Shown here: positions 18,141 to 27,156 of the stretch, piece after piece
Position numbering within the stretch: position 1 is the first letter of the stretch
Layout of the letters: the number at the start of each line of letters is the position of its first letter
Assembly: GCF_030719215.1 (NCBI RefSeq)
Contig: NZ_CP120983.1
Span: 8,291,600 to 8,355,599, forward strand
DNA: 64,000 bases
Source: Streptomyces sp. Alt3
GTDB lineage: Bacteria; Actinomycetota; Actinomycetes; Streptomycetales; Streptomycetaceae
Direction of reading: 5' to 3'
Program-made: the position numbers and the translations under genes
The notes under the pieces: generated by a model
The model's input: the letters and a program-made list of their open reading frames with translations, nothing else
What the model was told of the DNA's origin: nothing
The model's database searches: none

Positions 18141-18441
18141 CACCCGGCACCTTGCCCGACCCGGCCGCTGATCCGCCACGCGATATCCGCCAGGCCCCAC
18201 CGGACCCGCCCTTCTGATCGAAACGCCGGCCCACGACGAAGACGGAGAGCGTCAGTCTCCATGCCGGTGGCGTCGTTCGGGAGCGGGTGGCAGTAAGGGG
18301 GTCACCCGCTCCCACAAGTCGTCCGGAACAAGACCAGGGCGCACCCGAACACCTTGCCGACCAAGATCGTCAAGCACAAGACACAAGGCATCTCACTGTG
18401 CTTCGAGCGCGGGGTCCGGGGCCGTTCGCCAGATCGAGCGC

Positions 18442-18930
18442 TCAGCCTGAGGCGCCCTCCAGCGGAAGGTGGTCCCGGAAGTACTGCGAATCCAACCACT
18501 CCTCCTTCACGAAGAGCGGCCGCGTCAGGCGCGCTGCCCCGACCTGCTGCGAGCGCAAAAGAACTCCGAGATCAGTCAGGGAAAGCGAGTCATCAGGCGT
18601 ATAGAGCACCCAGTTCCCCTTCTCCGCAGCGTGGTCCAGCAGGAACTGCTGACCCCGCTGCGGATCGCTCCCCGCCAGCGGGAAGCCAGACAGGAAGACC
18701 TGCGGACCGGTGACCGCATCCAGCGCAACGCAGGCGAGTTTGCCCGCGTCGTAGAACGCCTTCACCCCATCCGGGAAGTCTTCCTGCGCATACGGACCGC
18801 CAACCCGTTCCTGCGGTCCAGAGACCGAAAGGGCCTGGGCGACCCCGGCCGGAGACATCCCGAACTGCAACGGACCCACACCGACTCCCGACCGCAACTC
18901 CCAGCATTCCCGCTCCGCATCCCCGCCCAT
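18442..18930 (-). CDS. Conserved hypothetical protein
   Basis: A 162-residue protein (ATG at 18930). Visible features are an early VGPLQFGMSPAGVAQAL segment and LACVALDAVTGPQVFLSG, a pattern seen in small actinobacterial proteins annotated only as hypothetical. It has no signal peptide or membrane segment. The next gene lies 147-284 bp away on the opposite strand. Third-position GC is normal for the genome, which supports a real gene. Confidence 0.65.
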   Translation of the reverse strand: MGGDAERECWELRSGVGVGPLQFGMSPAGVAQALSVSGPQERVGGPYAQEDFPDGVKAFYDAGKLACVALDAVTGPQVFLSGFPLAGSDPQRGQQFLLDHAAEKGNWVLYTPDDSLSLTDLGVLLRSQQVGAARLTRPLFVKEEWLDSQYFRDHLPLEGASG

Positions 18931-19076
18931 ACACCCACTCCTACGTCCGATCCGTCAGGATCCGTCTCTTTACTCAGGCCGCATACACAAGGCCATGGGC
19001 CAAGGTGCCAACTCAGCTGTACAAGTGCCAACAGGGGTGCCGCTCTCAGCTGGAGTCATTCTGAAACGATCAGCTG

Positions 19077-19217
19077 GTGCCGTATCAAGCGACGTTTGCG
19101 CTCTCGACCGAGCCTGAGGGCCTGTTCGCGCCCGCTCCTCGGCAGGAGTTGTCGGTGGCCAATGCGATGCTGGCGCCGACAACTCCGCTTGCAGTGATCA
19201 TTCAGGGGCTCCGTTGA
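19077..19217 (+). CDS. Possible small gene coupled to the SUKH-like gene
   Basis: A 46-codon frame (GTG start) ends at TGA 19215-19217, which overlaps the TTG start of the next gene (TTGA). Such coupling is typical of real gene pairs. The peptide is neutral to acidic (LSTEPEGLFAPAPRQ, VANAMLAPTTPLAVI) with no known motif. No good ribosome site precedes it, and a GAGTTGTCGG / CCGACAACTC inverted repeat lies inside the frame, so it may instead be the tail of a truncated gene. Confidence 0.35.
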   Translation: MPYQATFALSTEPEGLFAPAPRQELSVANAMLAPTTPLAVIIQGLR

Positions 19218-19924
19218 GTGAACAGTCAGGGTCCGACCTGTCTTCGGTCGACTTCGACGCCGCGTGGTGCGCCACCGACCTCGGCGAGTACCGTGCGTGC
19301 CGATACACCTACGAGCAGTACTCCCTGGAGAGCTTGCCGCCGCTGGACTCCAGCCAGTTCACGGGTTCCTTCCGGTGGCTCGGGGACGCCGGCGAGCCCA
19401 TCCCGCGGCAGGTCATGAAGCTCAGCGGCCTGGCAAGGGACCTGGCCGCCAGGGGCCTCACCTTGCCGCGGGATTTCGTCACGTTCCAGACCACCGAGAA
19501 CCTGCACGGCTCGCTGGACGAGGTCTCGGTAACTGGGTGCTGGACGAATCTTTCGGACCCGCTGCCCAGTCCGGTCGAGCCCGGTGCCTTCCTGGTGCGG
19601 TTCTTCCGGGATCAGCAGGACTGCGTCATCTGGTACCTCTACCTCCGCCCGATGAGTGAGGCGTTCGTGGTGTACTCCGACCTCGACTACGAGTTTGAGT
19701 ACGAGGCGCGGCGCGACGGGGAAGAGACACAGACCGATCTCGAGGACGCGGAGGAGCAGAAGGCCGCGATCACGTGGTGTGCGCCGTCGTTCGAGGAGTT
19801 CGCCTGTCGGTTCTGGACCGAGAACCGCCTCTGGCATGCGGTCAACGCCGGTGAACTGCCACTGCTTGAGGCGCGGCTGCGGGATTACTTGAATCACTAC
19901 GCGCCGCCTGGGGCTCCGATATGA
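19214..19924 (+). CDS. SMI1/KNR4 (SUKH)-like protein
   Basis: A 236-residue acidic protein from a TTG start. LTLPRDFVTFQTTENLHGSL, then FLVRFFRDQQDCVIWYLYL and a final WCAPSFEEFACRFWTENRLW follow the order of SUKH-type immunity proteins (short sheet around a Leu-Pro-xx-Phe motif, then a closing helix). SUKH proteins often protect against secreted nuclease toxins; a DUF1524 nuclease fragment is 6 kb upstream, but no toxin is adjacent. Its stop overlaps the ATG of a transposase fragment (ATGA at 19921-19924). Family assignment is by eye and moderate. Confidence 0.6.
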   Translation: MSEQSGSDLSSVDFDAAWCATDLGEYRACRYTYEQYSLESLPPLDSSQFTGSFRWLGDAGEPIPRQVMKLSGLARDLAARGLTLPRDFVTFQTTENLHGSLDEVSVTGCWTNLSDPLPSPVEPGAFLVRFFRDQQDCVIWYLYLRPMSEAFVVYSDLDYEFEYEARRDGEETQTDLEDAEEQKAAITWCAPSFEEFACRFWTENRLWHAVNAGELPLLEARLRDYLNHYAPPGAPI

Positions 19925-20225
19925 CCGCGCATCGAGCGAGAACCTATGCGGATGCCAGAGCTCGTACGGTTCGCGAAGTCGATGACGACGAGGGCAGGCG
20001 GCTGCTGCGAACCGTACGCCGTGGCACCGGTTCAGTAGTGACGTGGCGGCGGGCCCAGATGGTGCTGTTGTCCGCACAAGGCATGGGCGTGACAAAGATT
20101 GCCGAGGTCAGGTTCACCAGCGCAGACCAGGCCCGAGACGTGATTCACAATTTCAACGCCGACGGCTTCGGCTCGCTGTATCCGAAGTACTCCGGCGGAC
20201 GCCCGAAGGTGGGAAGATCTTCGGC
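19921..20225 (+). pseudogene. IS630-family transposase, N-terminal fragment
   Basis: The ATG at 19921 opens a frame with RTVRRGTGSVVTWRRAQMVL, LSAQGMGVTKIAEVRFTSAD and FGSLYPKYSGGRPK, the helix-turn-helix N-terminus of IS630-type DDE transposases. The match stops near GRPK (about 20215) and the catalytic DDE domain is missing. The frame then continues by chance into the next small gene. A C-terminal IS630 fragment of the same strand lies at 41902. Confidence 0.75.
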
Positions 20226-20337
20226 GCGCCGTCGCCGTGGTGGCGACAGCAGTCGACTTCGCCTACACCTCATCGTAGAAGGGCCCGGAAGACACCTGTG
20301 TGGATGCCCCGGCAGCACCGGGGAAGGTGAGGTACCG

Positions 20338-20607
20338 ATGAAGCACCTTCCAGGCACACCGCCCGCCGGCCGCCGCCGAGCAGGTCCGCCGCAGCCGGGT
20401 CGACGAAGCCCGAGCGCGAAGCACCTGCTGCGCCCTCGGAGTTCGCGGGCGTTCGTCCTCGGTCTTTGCATGTCCGGGCTCGCCGGCGGAGTGCGCGCCA
20501 TGCTGGACGGGAAAGGGCTCGGGATGACTCTCGGCATCTTCGGTATCGGGATCCTCGGGCTCATTCTCACGGTCGAGTGGGTCGTGACATACGCGCGGGA
20601 GCGCTGA
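20338..20607 (+). CDS. Small membrane protein, unknown function
   Basis: From the ATG at 20338 (GGAAGGTGAGG upstream) the product has 89 residues: a basic N-terminus, then two hydrophobic segments (FVLGLCMSGLAGGVRAML and MTLGIFGIGILGLILTVEWV) and a short basic tail. It is probably an inner-membrane protein. It lies in the same frame as the truncated transposase upstream, but its own ribosome site suggests separate translation. The family is not recognised. Confidence 0.5.
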   Translation: MKHLPGTPPAGRRRAGPPQPGRRSPSAKHLLRPRSSRAFVLGLCMSGLAGGVRAMLDGKGLGMTLGIFGIGILGLILTVEWVVTYARER

Positions 20608-20715
20608 GAATCACGAGCGGGATATTGCCCGAGGACAGGAGGTCGCAAGCCTCGTTTTCCCCTGGCCTGGGGAAGCCCCTCCCCGACCGGGGGCCGGCTG
20701 GTCAGGCTACGCACC

Positions 20716-21208
20716 ATGCTTCCCGGTGCCGCCCTCACCCAGTCGGTGATCCGGCAGGGGGCACAGGTCGCTTTCCTGCCGGTGTCCGCAGAGATCAGGG
20801 CACGGCAGGTGCATGCCTGGCACAGGATCGGTGGCCGCTTCCTACTGGAGAACGCCAAGACCGACTTCGACCGCATCGATGTTGTGCTGCGACCGACCTC
20901 GGATTCCGACAACGCCAATCTGGCCTGTCTGACCCGGATCCGGCAGGTCTGTGCAGACTTCGGCAGGATCGCCGGATGGGTGAACAGAGCCTGTTTCCGG
21001 GTGCCCGGCCCCGTGGCCCAACGGTCCTGGCAAGCGTTCGGCACCTGGCCCGACAGGGCAGCCTTGACTCGAACGTGCTCTGGAACGCCAGGACAACGAC
21101 CTCTTCGTCACCGCACTGGGCGAACTGATTGCCGCGGGAAACAGCGCCGCCTCGGTCTCCCGCAGGGTCGCCACGATGCTGCGTGAAGCAGGTTACGAGA
21201 GCTACTGA
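20716..21208 (+). pseudogene. Frameshifted hypothetical gene
   Basis: An ATG at 20716 opens VIRQGAQVAFLPVSAEIRAR, HRIGGRFLLENAKTDFDRID and ACLTRIRQVCADFGRIAGWV. Near 21070 the sense moves to another frame, which reads LERALERQDNDLFVTALGEL then RRVATMLREAGYESY and stops at 21206-21208. The two parts together look like one protein of about 160 residues broken by one indel. The family is unknown. The good C-terminus suggests recent damage or a sequencing indel. Confidence 0.5.
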
Positions 21209-21339
21209 AGGGGTCGCCTCTCGCGTCCGGCCGTGAGACCGCCCGCCCTCGTTCGGAACGTGGCTGATGGGCGGCCCGGCCCGGCACGCCTTGGCAGATC
21301 ACGATCCGCGTTGTCATTCCCGCGCGCGATGACGGGGGA

Positions 21340-21912
21340 GTGGACTACAGCCTCGTGATCGCCGCCGCTCAGGCCGCCGGCCCCTGCCCGCCCGGTGAGG
21401 AAGCCTCCTGGAGCCGCCGCGTGCAGACGCTCACCGTCGACCTGCACATGATCGCCAAACAGGCGGCGCAGGACGTCGACCGGCTGGAGAGCGCCAAGAC
21501 GTTCGTCGCCTTCCTGGAGAAGATCGAGATCGAAGAGACCAGCCGGCGCGGCCTCCTCACCCCGCGGCTCCCGTCCGGGGACGCGGAGACCATCCGCACC
21601 GAGCAGGACGAGACCGACCGCGGCCGCCAGCTGATCGAGCGGGCCCGCACCCTCGTCGGACGATGGGTGCTGGTCCACCGGTACAACGAGGAGAAGGCCG
21701 GCAACCGGCAGCACAACGTATGCATGCTGGCCCACCTCGTGGACCTGGGCGACGGGGCGATCTCGGTGAACATGGCGAAGAAGGTGCTCCTGGATGCCGC
21801 CGGCGGCGTCGTGGCGCAGGCGCAGGCGGCGTGGGAGAGCACGGGCCTGCCGGACGCCGGCACGGTCAGTGTCGAACAACTGCAGAAGGCGCGCGCCGGG
21901 CTGGCGGGTTGA
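21340..21912 (+). CDS. Hypothetical protein
   Basis: A 190-residue protein from a GTG at 21340 preceded by CGGGGGA. It is helical and charged: VQTLTVDLHMIAKQAAQDVD, VAFLEKIEIEETSRRGLL, AETIRTEQDETDRGRQLIER and MAKKVLLDAAGGVVAQAQAA. No membrane segment or catalytic motif is visible. It sits between two frameshifted genes, and may be part of the same old element. Not recognised. Confidence 0.6.
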   Translation: MDYSLVIAAAQAAGPCPPGEEASWSRRVQTLTVDLHMIAKQAAQDVDRLESAKTFVAFLEKIEIEETSRRGLLTPRLPSGDAETIRTEQDETDRGRQLIERARTLVGRWVLVHRYNEEKAGNRQHNVCMLAHLVDLGDGAISVNMAKKVLLDAAGGVVAQAQAAWESTGLPDAGTVSVEQLQKARAGLAG

Positions 21913-21989
21913 GCTGTGAGCGTCGGCTGCCCGGCGAGCGTCGGCTGGATCCACGACGGCGGGATCGGGATGTGAAGCCCACCGCGAAT

Positions 21990-22245
21990 AGCCTGTGATA
22001 CCTGCTCGACGAGTGGATCCCGCTCTGCGGCCCAGACGTTGAGCAGGACGAGTACGACTGCATGTGCGCCCCCGCTGCTCCAGAAGCTCCGGGGAGGCGC
22101 CGACCAGACGGAGATCGGAGAGTACCCGTGGCAGGAGCTGGAGGATCACATTGGTCTCGGCCCTGTGGGCCTGCGCCCGGCAGCGATGCCTTACCAGGTG
22201 ATCTCCTGGTGGACAGCTGTGCAAGCCGGTGTGGTCACCGGGGGA
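21990..22245 (+). pseudogene. Fragment of a small acidic actinobacterial protein
   Basis: The stretch reads YLLDEWIPLCGPDVEQDEYD and, after a one-base shift in a run of C at about 22069, LLQKLRGGADQTEIGEYPWQ and ELEDHIGL. This combination occurs in small acidic Streptomyces proteins of unknown role. No start is visible, and the frame changes once, so it is called a relic. Confidence 0.5.
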
Positions 22246-22352
22246 GCTGTTTGCCGGACCCCCTGCCGACTGCTGGTGTCGGTAGAGTTCCGGCGCGGCA
22301 GCTGCGGCCCTCTGGGGAATAAGAGAACTATGTCTGTAGTGTCGATTTCCGC

Positions 22353-22404
22353 GAAAGTGCACAGAAATGCGTTCCCGCGCCGATGAACCTGCAGGTCACG
22401 CAGT
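22353..22404 (+). promoter_or_regulatory. CRISPR leader-like sequence (locus 1)
   Basis: Directly 5' of the first CRISPR repeat. GAAAGTG (22353-22359), a 31-nt gap and GCAGGTCACGCAG (22391-22403) are shared with the sequence 5' of the isolated repeat at 61825, with the same 31-nt spacing. This region is richer in A/T than its surroundings, as leaders usually are. Confidence 0.65.
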
Positions 22405-22494
22405 CTGCTCCCCGCGCACGCGGGAATGGTCCTCGCCGGATGGGGGCTGGAGTGGGGCCGGGACGCTGCTCCCCGCGCACGCGGGAATGGTCCC
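22405..22494 (+). CRISPR. Mini CRISPR array, type I-E-like repeats (locus 1)
   Basis: Two near-identical 28-29-nt repeats, core TGCTCCCCGCGCACGCGGGA, start at 22405 and 22466. The 61-nt period (29-nt repeat, 32-nt spacer) is the classic type I-E geometry, and the repeat can fold through CCCGCGCACGCGGG. One spacer (22433/4-22465) is present. A leader-like sequence is on the left. No cas gene lies in the window, so interference and adaptation would need cas genes elsewhere. Confidence 0.8.
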
Positions 22495-22540
22495 TCCTCG
22501 GCGTCCGGCGGCGATCCGCCCAGTGCCTGTTCGCCGCAGG

Positions 22541-22640
22541 ACGTCGCCGCCGCGTTCGAGCCCGCCCGCCAGCCCCTCGCGGACATCGGCGAAGTCCCGC
22601 CCTTGCCAGTATGAGTGATGAGGTCGCCGATCTTGGGAGT
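22541..22640. repeat. Dispersed element R, copy 1
   Basis: The core 22545-22620 is about three-quarters identical to 30175-30245, the left flank of the Tn3-like element. Both copies encode similar C-terminal peptides ending in a stop (RQPLADIGEVPPLPV here, RQPFVHIGEVPSARV there), suggesting a shared gene tail. The opposite strand also stays open with FADVREGLAGGL. The parent gene is not recognised. Confidence 0.55.
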
Positions 22641-22645
22641 GAGCG

Positions 22646-23407
22646 TCAGCCTTGGCGGCTGGGAAGCATGGCCAGGGCCTGGGAGCGCTGTGCGACGAGG
22701 TTTTCGTAGGTGCCGTCGCGCTCGGCCCAGCGGTGCATGAGGACGCCCTTCACGAGGATCTCGTGGGGGGTGGGGTCCTGCGAGAGCAGATCCATGACCT
22801 CGGTGGCGAAGTCGTCGAGCGGCAGCGCGTGCGGGTTCACCTTCTCCTGTCCTGCCGTGGCGACGGCCGGGGGTACGAGCTCGACGACGCCGATCCCGGT
22901 GCCGTCGAGTTGTGCGCGCAGGGCCTCGGAGTAGGCGTGTACCGCGGCCTTCGAGGCGGCGTAGGTGGGCATGGGCGGGAAGGGCAGGAAGGCGATGCCG
23001 GAGGTGACGGTGATGAAGGTGCCGCCGCCCCGCCGGAGCAGATGCGGGGTGAAGGCGTCGACGACCCGGATGGTGCCGAGCAGGTTGGTGTCGACTGTTC
23101 GCTGCGCCGCCTCGAAGTGCGCGGGGTCGTGCAGGTCCTCAAGAAGCATGACGCCCGGCATCGTCACCACGGTGTCGAGCTCGGGGTACCGGGTGAGCGC
23201 GGCGTCACGGGCGGATGCGACGGAGGCACTGTCGGTGACGTCGATGGTGATCGTGCCGAAGCCTTCTTCGGCGAGTTCCGTGAGTGCTTTCCGGCTGCGT
23301 CCGCCAACGGCCACGGTGCTGCCGGCCGCGGCGAACCGTCGGGCCAGCTCTCGCCCGATACCCGAGGTTCCGCCGACGACGAGTACGGTGCGGTTGGAGA
23401 GATCCAT
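22646..23407 (-). CDS. Short-chain dehydrogenase/reductase
   Basis: A 253-residue NAD(P)-dependent oxidoreductase. The Rossmann motif GGTSGIGRE is at about 12-20, the catalytic Ser lies in TFITVTSGIAF and the YAASK motif at about 150. RSRK after the second strand suggests NADP preference. The ATG at 23407 has GGGGAAG upstream. It is divergent from the XRE regulator at 23597 and is probably its target. The C-terminal HEILVKGVLMHRW pattern resembles DltE-like SDRs. Substrate unknown. Confidence 0.9.
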   Translation of the reverse strand: MDLSNRTVLVVGGTSGIGRELARRFAAAGSTVAVGGRSRKALTELAEEGFGTITIDVTDSASVASARDAALTRYPELDTVVTMPGVMLLEDLHDPAHFEAAQRTVDTNLLGTIRVVDAFTPHLLRRGGGTFITVTSGIAFLPFPPMPTYAASKAAVHAYSEALRAQLDGTGIGVVELVPPAVATAGQEKVNPHALPLDDFATEVMDLLSQDPTPHEILVKGVLMHRWAERDGTYENLVAQRSQALAMLPSRQG

Positions 23408-23596
23408 GAGGTCTTCCCCTTCAATCCAAGGCGCCACGGCATTCAGGCCCGCGACGCAGACAGTGATGTTCCCTGTCTCATTCGAAACAGCGCTCCTGCA
23501 GTCTCGGCGGTACTGCCGGGCTGTGGCAGAGCCCCCGTCTTCCCTGGTCCTGTCAGGGCCCCCTCTCGGACACGCGTGCCGCATTACGGTGTCGGT

Positions 23597-24418
23597 ATGA
23601 AGGATCAGGAATCCGGCAATCGTCTCGGCAGCTACCTACGTGCCCGGCGTGAGCTGGTCTCCCCGGCACAGGCAGGACTCCCGCCCGGCGGTAACCGCCG
23701 CGTCCCCGGCCTCCGCCGTGAGGAAGTCGCCCTGCTCGCCGGAATCAGCCCCGACTACTACCTGCGCCTGGAAAAGGGCCGGGACAAGAACCCCTCACCG
23801 CAGGTCCTCGGAGCACTCGGGCGGGTCCTGCAGCTCGACGACGTCGAGCGGGCGTATCTGCTCGGCCTCACGGCGGCGCGCCCCGAGGCGCCGCGCCGCA
23901 AGCGGCCCGAGCACGTACCGGCGCGGGTGCACGAGCTGCTCGCCCACCTTCAGATCCCCGCGTTCGTCGAAGGCCGCGCCTTCGACGTCCTGGCCTCCAA
24001 CGCCATGGCGGTCGCGCTCTCCCCCCGCTTGCAGCCCGGCCGGAACCGGCTTCGTTCTCTCCTTCTCGACCCTGGGGAACAGGCCTTCCACCAGGACTGG
24101 ACGAAAGCCACAGCCGATTTCGTCGCCGCCCTTCGCACCACCATCGGGGACGACACCGACGACCCCCGGTTCGTCGAGCTCGTCGGAGAGCTGGCCCTGT
24201 CCAGTCAGCGGTTCCGTACCCTGTGGGCCCGCCACGACGTCCGCAGTCTCGACGGGGGAACGACCACGGTCCACCACCCTGTCGTCGGTGAACTGCGCCT
24301 CCACCGCGACAAGCTCCCCGTCGACGACGTCATCCTCGTCGTCTACTACCCCGACAAGGACAGCGACAGCGACGAGAAGCTGCGGCTCCTCGCAGCACTC
24401 TCGCACACCGGCGAATAG
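23597..24418 (+). CDS. XRE-family regulator with MmyB-type ligand-binding domain
   Basis: A 273-residue repressor-type protein. The helix-turn-helix reads LRREEVALLAGISPDYYLRL (about 40-60). The remainder is the MmyB-like domain (VHELLAHLQIPAFVEGRAFD, HPVVGELRLHRDKLPVDD) that binds small hydrophobic ligands in this family. Such regulators are often divergent from one SDR gene, as here, and respond to its substrate. The 189-bp shared promoter region contains the ATG-proximal signals for both genes but no clear operator by eye. Confidence 0.92.
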   Translation: MKDQESGNRLGSYLRARRELVSPAQAGLPPGGNRRVPGLRREEVALLAGISPDYYLRLEKGRDKNPSPQVLGALGRVLQLDDVERAYLLGLTAARPEAPRRKRPEHVPARVHELLAHLQIPAFVEGRAFDVLASNAMAVALSPRLQPGRNRLRSLLLDPGEQAFHQDWTKATADFVAALRTTIGDDTDDPRFVELVGELALSSQRFRTLWARHDVRSLDGGTTTVHHPVVGELRLHRDKLPVDDVILVVYYPDKDSDSDEKLRLLAALSHTGE

Positions 24419-24695
24419 CTTCTCGGGTCCCCTTTCCGGGGCACGTGCCGGGTGCTGGACACAACGTCGGTCGCGTGCGCGCGACGCTTGCGGGAGTGCG
24501 TAGAGGGTCACGCCCACGATGGCACGGAGCTGCTTCGGGCTCGCCCCGGCTCTGCCCGTTACCGGCAGGGACTGGTTCACGGCTGCCGTGTGTACGGCGA
24601 AGGCCTCGGCGTCCCGGTCGGAGAGTCGGCCGGGTCTTCAGCGCGGCGTGCAGGCGCTGGTGTCGGAAGCCGAGCGTGCCTGAGTTCGCCTCCGC

Positions 24696-25880
24696 TCACG
24701 GGGCGCCGGGGCCCTTGACGCACAGTGCGTGGTCGATCAGGGCGCTGGCGGCGTTCTCCTGCTCCATGATGTGCTCCAGGCTGTCGCCGCGTGCCTCGGA
24801 CATGGAGACCACGGCGCTTCGCCCGCCGTCGTCGGAGACGCCGTTGAGCGTGATGTAGCCGCCGTCCCCGCCCTCGTGGCTCCAGTAGGTTCCTCCGCAG
24901 TTCAAGGGGCGTTCGACCAGGCCGAGCCCGTATCGGCCCTCGGGCCACATCTGTTGGGCCTGCCCACTCACCGGGACGGTCTGCTTCATCTTGGCCAGCT
25001 GCCGTGCCGGTAGCACACGGCCCGCGAGCAGCGCGCGGAAGAAGTGGTTCTCGTCCTGGGTGGTCGTGACCCACGAAAGGCTCTCGTGGTCCACCGGTAT
25101 CTGGTCGGTCACGTCCACCCGGGAACCGGGGCCGAAGAGCTGGTAGGCCTTGGCGTGCGGGCTGGGCAGGGTGGGGGAGGTGCCCATCCACCGGGTCCCG
25201 TCGAGGCCGAGCGGGCGCAGGATGCGGTCCTCGATCTCCAGGTGGGCGGCGTGACCGGTGGCCTTCTGAATGATCAGCCCGAGCAGGACGTAGCCGGTGT
25301 TGGAGTACTCCCATCCCTTGCCGGGCAAGAAGCCTGCCGGTGCCCGGGCCATGACCCGGGCAACCAACTGTTCGGGGCTGTGGACTGCATGGCGCTGCTG
25401 GTAGTACTTCTGCGGCGTGGTGTATCCGGGCAGGTTGTCGCGGATTCCACCGGTGTGCTGGAGCAGGTGGCGGATGGAGATCCGGCTGCCGTCGTTGCCG
25501 TTACCCTGCACCACTCCCGGCAGCCAGTGGTCGACCGTGTCGTCCAGGGACAGCTCGCCCTCGCCCTCCAGTTGGAGGATCACGGTGGCGACCAGTGTCT
25601 TGGACGTGCTGGCCATGCGGAAGTAGCCGTCGGGCCGGACCGGGCGGCCGGTGTTCAGGTCGGCAGTGCCGCTGGTGGCGACCGACTGCCGACCGTCGGG
25701 CGCGATCACGCGGGCCTGCACACCGCTGATGCCGAGAGCGTGGATCGCCTCGGTGTCCCGGCGTAACTGCTTCATTGAGGGGTGACCGGCTGGCTGGTCG
25801 GCGGCGGGGGCCACCTCGGCGGCGAGCAGCATAGCGATACCGAGTGCCATGGCAAGGTGTTTTCGCAGCGTCGAAGTCAT
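24696..25880 (-). CDS. Secreted serine hydrolase (beta-lactamase/DD-peptidase family)
   Basis: A 394-residue protein with an N-terminal signal peptide (HLAMALGIAMLLAAEVAPA). The class-C/DD-peptidase signature is complete: STSK with nucleophile Ser91, YSN near 193, and HEGG near 343 in the KTG position. It probably acts outside the cell on peptidoglycan-like peptides or esters; beta-lactamase activity is possible but not implied. The stretch 24419-24695 between it and the XRE gene contains no gene I can support. It is encoded alone. Confidence 0.9.
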   Translation of the reverse strand: MTSTLRKHLAMALGIAMLLAAEVAPAADQPAGHPSMKQLRRDTEAIHALGISGVQARVIAPDGRQSVATSGTADLNTGRPVRPDGYFRMASTSKTLVATVILQLEGEGELSLDDTVDHWLPGVVQGNGNDGSRISIRHLLQHTGGIRDNLPGYTTPQKYYQQRHAVHSPEQLVARVMARAPAGFLPGKGWEYSNTGYVLLGLIIQKATGHAAHLEIEDRILRPLGLDGTRWMGTSPTLPSPHAKAYQLFGPGSRVDVTDQIPVDHESLSWVTTTQDENHFFRALLAGRVLPARQLAKMKQTVPVSGQAQQMWPEGRYGLGLVERPLNCGGTYWSHEGGDGGYITLNGVSDDGGRSAVVSMSEARGDSLEHIMEQENAASALIDHALCVKGPGAP

Positions 25881-26063
25881 GACTGGACGCTAGTTTCGCC
25901 GCCAACGGGGCGCGATCCGGCACACCCCAGAACCGGAAGGGGGCTATCCCCCCATCGCGGGCCGTCACCGGTCCGGCGTCGACCTGCCCGGGCGCTCGCT
26001 GTGACGGTTCCCGACCGGCGCTCTGGCCGCCTCCTGACGCCTGTCAGTCCTCCGGCACCTGGG

Positions 26064-26801
26064 TCATGCCCCCAGATCCTCCGCCACGGGCAAGCACTCG
26101 GCGAGCAGGTCGACGACGTCGCGCCAGGCGCGCCGGGCGTGCCGTGGGTGGTAGCCGACGCCGGGGACCGTGGGATGGTCGACCGGCGGGTGGTGGAAGG
26201 CGTGCAGGGCGCCGCCGTAGAGCGTGAGGCGCCAGTCGACGCCCGCGGCCTGCATCTCAGCGGTGAACGCTTTCCGTTGCGCGGGCGGCATGATCGGGTC
26301 TTCCGACCCGACCCCGGCCCACACCGGGCAGCGGATCCGTGCCGCCTCGCCCGGTCGGCCCGTGGTGGTTGCGTTGACTGTCCCGATCGCGCGCAGGCTG
26401 ACGCCATCACGCCCTAGTTCCAGCCCGACGGCGCCCCCGGTGCCGTAGCCGACGGCGGCGATACGGTCGGGGTCGGTCCGCGGTTCGGAGCGCAGCACGT
26501 CGAGCGCCGCATGGCCGATGCCCCGCATCCGGTCGGGATCAGCGAGCAGTGGCAGGCAACGGGCCAGCATCTCCTCGGGGTCACCCAGATAGCGCCCGCC
26601 GTGAAGGTCGAAGGCCAGCGCTACGTATCCCAGCTCGGCGAGAGCATCGGCCCGGCGGCGCTCGACGTCGCTGAGCCCCATGCCCTCCGGCCCGAGCAGC
26701 ACCGCGGGGCGGCGGTCGACACCGGCCGGGAGCGCGAGGTGCCCGATCATCGTCAAACCGTCGGCCGGGTACTCGACCGTGCGCGTCGTAATCGGCGTCA
26801 T
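26064..26801 (-). CDS. Dienelactone-hydrolase-family protein lacking the usual Cys nucleophile
   Basis: A 245-residue alpha/beta hydrolase. LLGPEGMGLSD, VALAFDLHGGRY, the nucleophile-elbow VGYGTGGAVG, and ALHAFHHP with the catalytic His follow the dienelactone hydrolase family. In family members the elbow is GYCxGG; here Cys is Gly, so the classic mechanism cannot operate as such. The charge-relay Asp is in GSEDPIMPP. The ATG at 26801 is divided from the next upstream gene by about 350 bp that hold no supported gene (27100-26805 has a coherent but unknown minus-strand frame with KRLGQEIKARTPKRSWTGVV). Confidence 0.85.
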   Translation of the reverse strand: MTPITTRTVEYPADGLTMIGHLALPAGVDRRPAVLLGPEGMGLSDVERRRADALAELGYVALAFDLHGGRYLGDPEEMLARCLPLLADPDRMRGIGHAALDVLRSEPRTDPDRIAAVGYGTGGAVGLELGRDGVSLRAIGTVNATTTGRPGEAARIRCPVWAGVGSEDPIMPPAQRKAFTAEMQAAGVDWRLTLYGGALHAFHHPPVDHPTVPGVGYHPRHARRAWRDVVDLLAECLPVAEDLGA

Positions 26802-27156
26802 GAGACTGGACTGTAGTGATCGTCGAGCCCGGTCCGGCCGTTGTTCTGCCGCCGGCAGAACAACGAGGGTGTCCCTGGACAAGAGGTCGGTGAGATTGGG
26901 CTCGTCGCCGGACAGCGGGCCGAAACGGCGCCAGCACTCCACCCGGTACGCGGTCCGGGCCACGACCCCCGTCCAGGACCGCTTCGGCGTCCTCGCCTTG
27001 ATCTCCTGCCCCAGCCGCTTCGCCGAGGGCCACTGACCGTCAGCCCGGAACGCCTTCAGCGACGCAACGCCCGTCACCGGACCGATCAAACGGCCGGGAG
27101 GCCCCGATCGAGACCCTCGAATTCGTTCTGGAGCACCGGGTGGATGCCGTCGAGCC

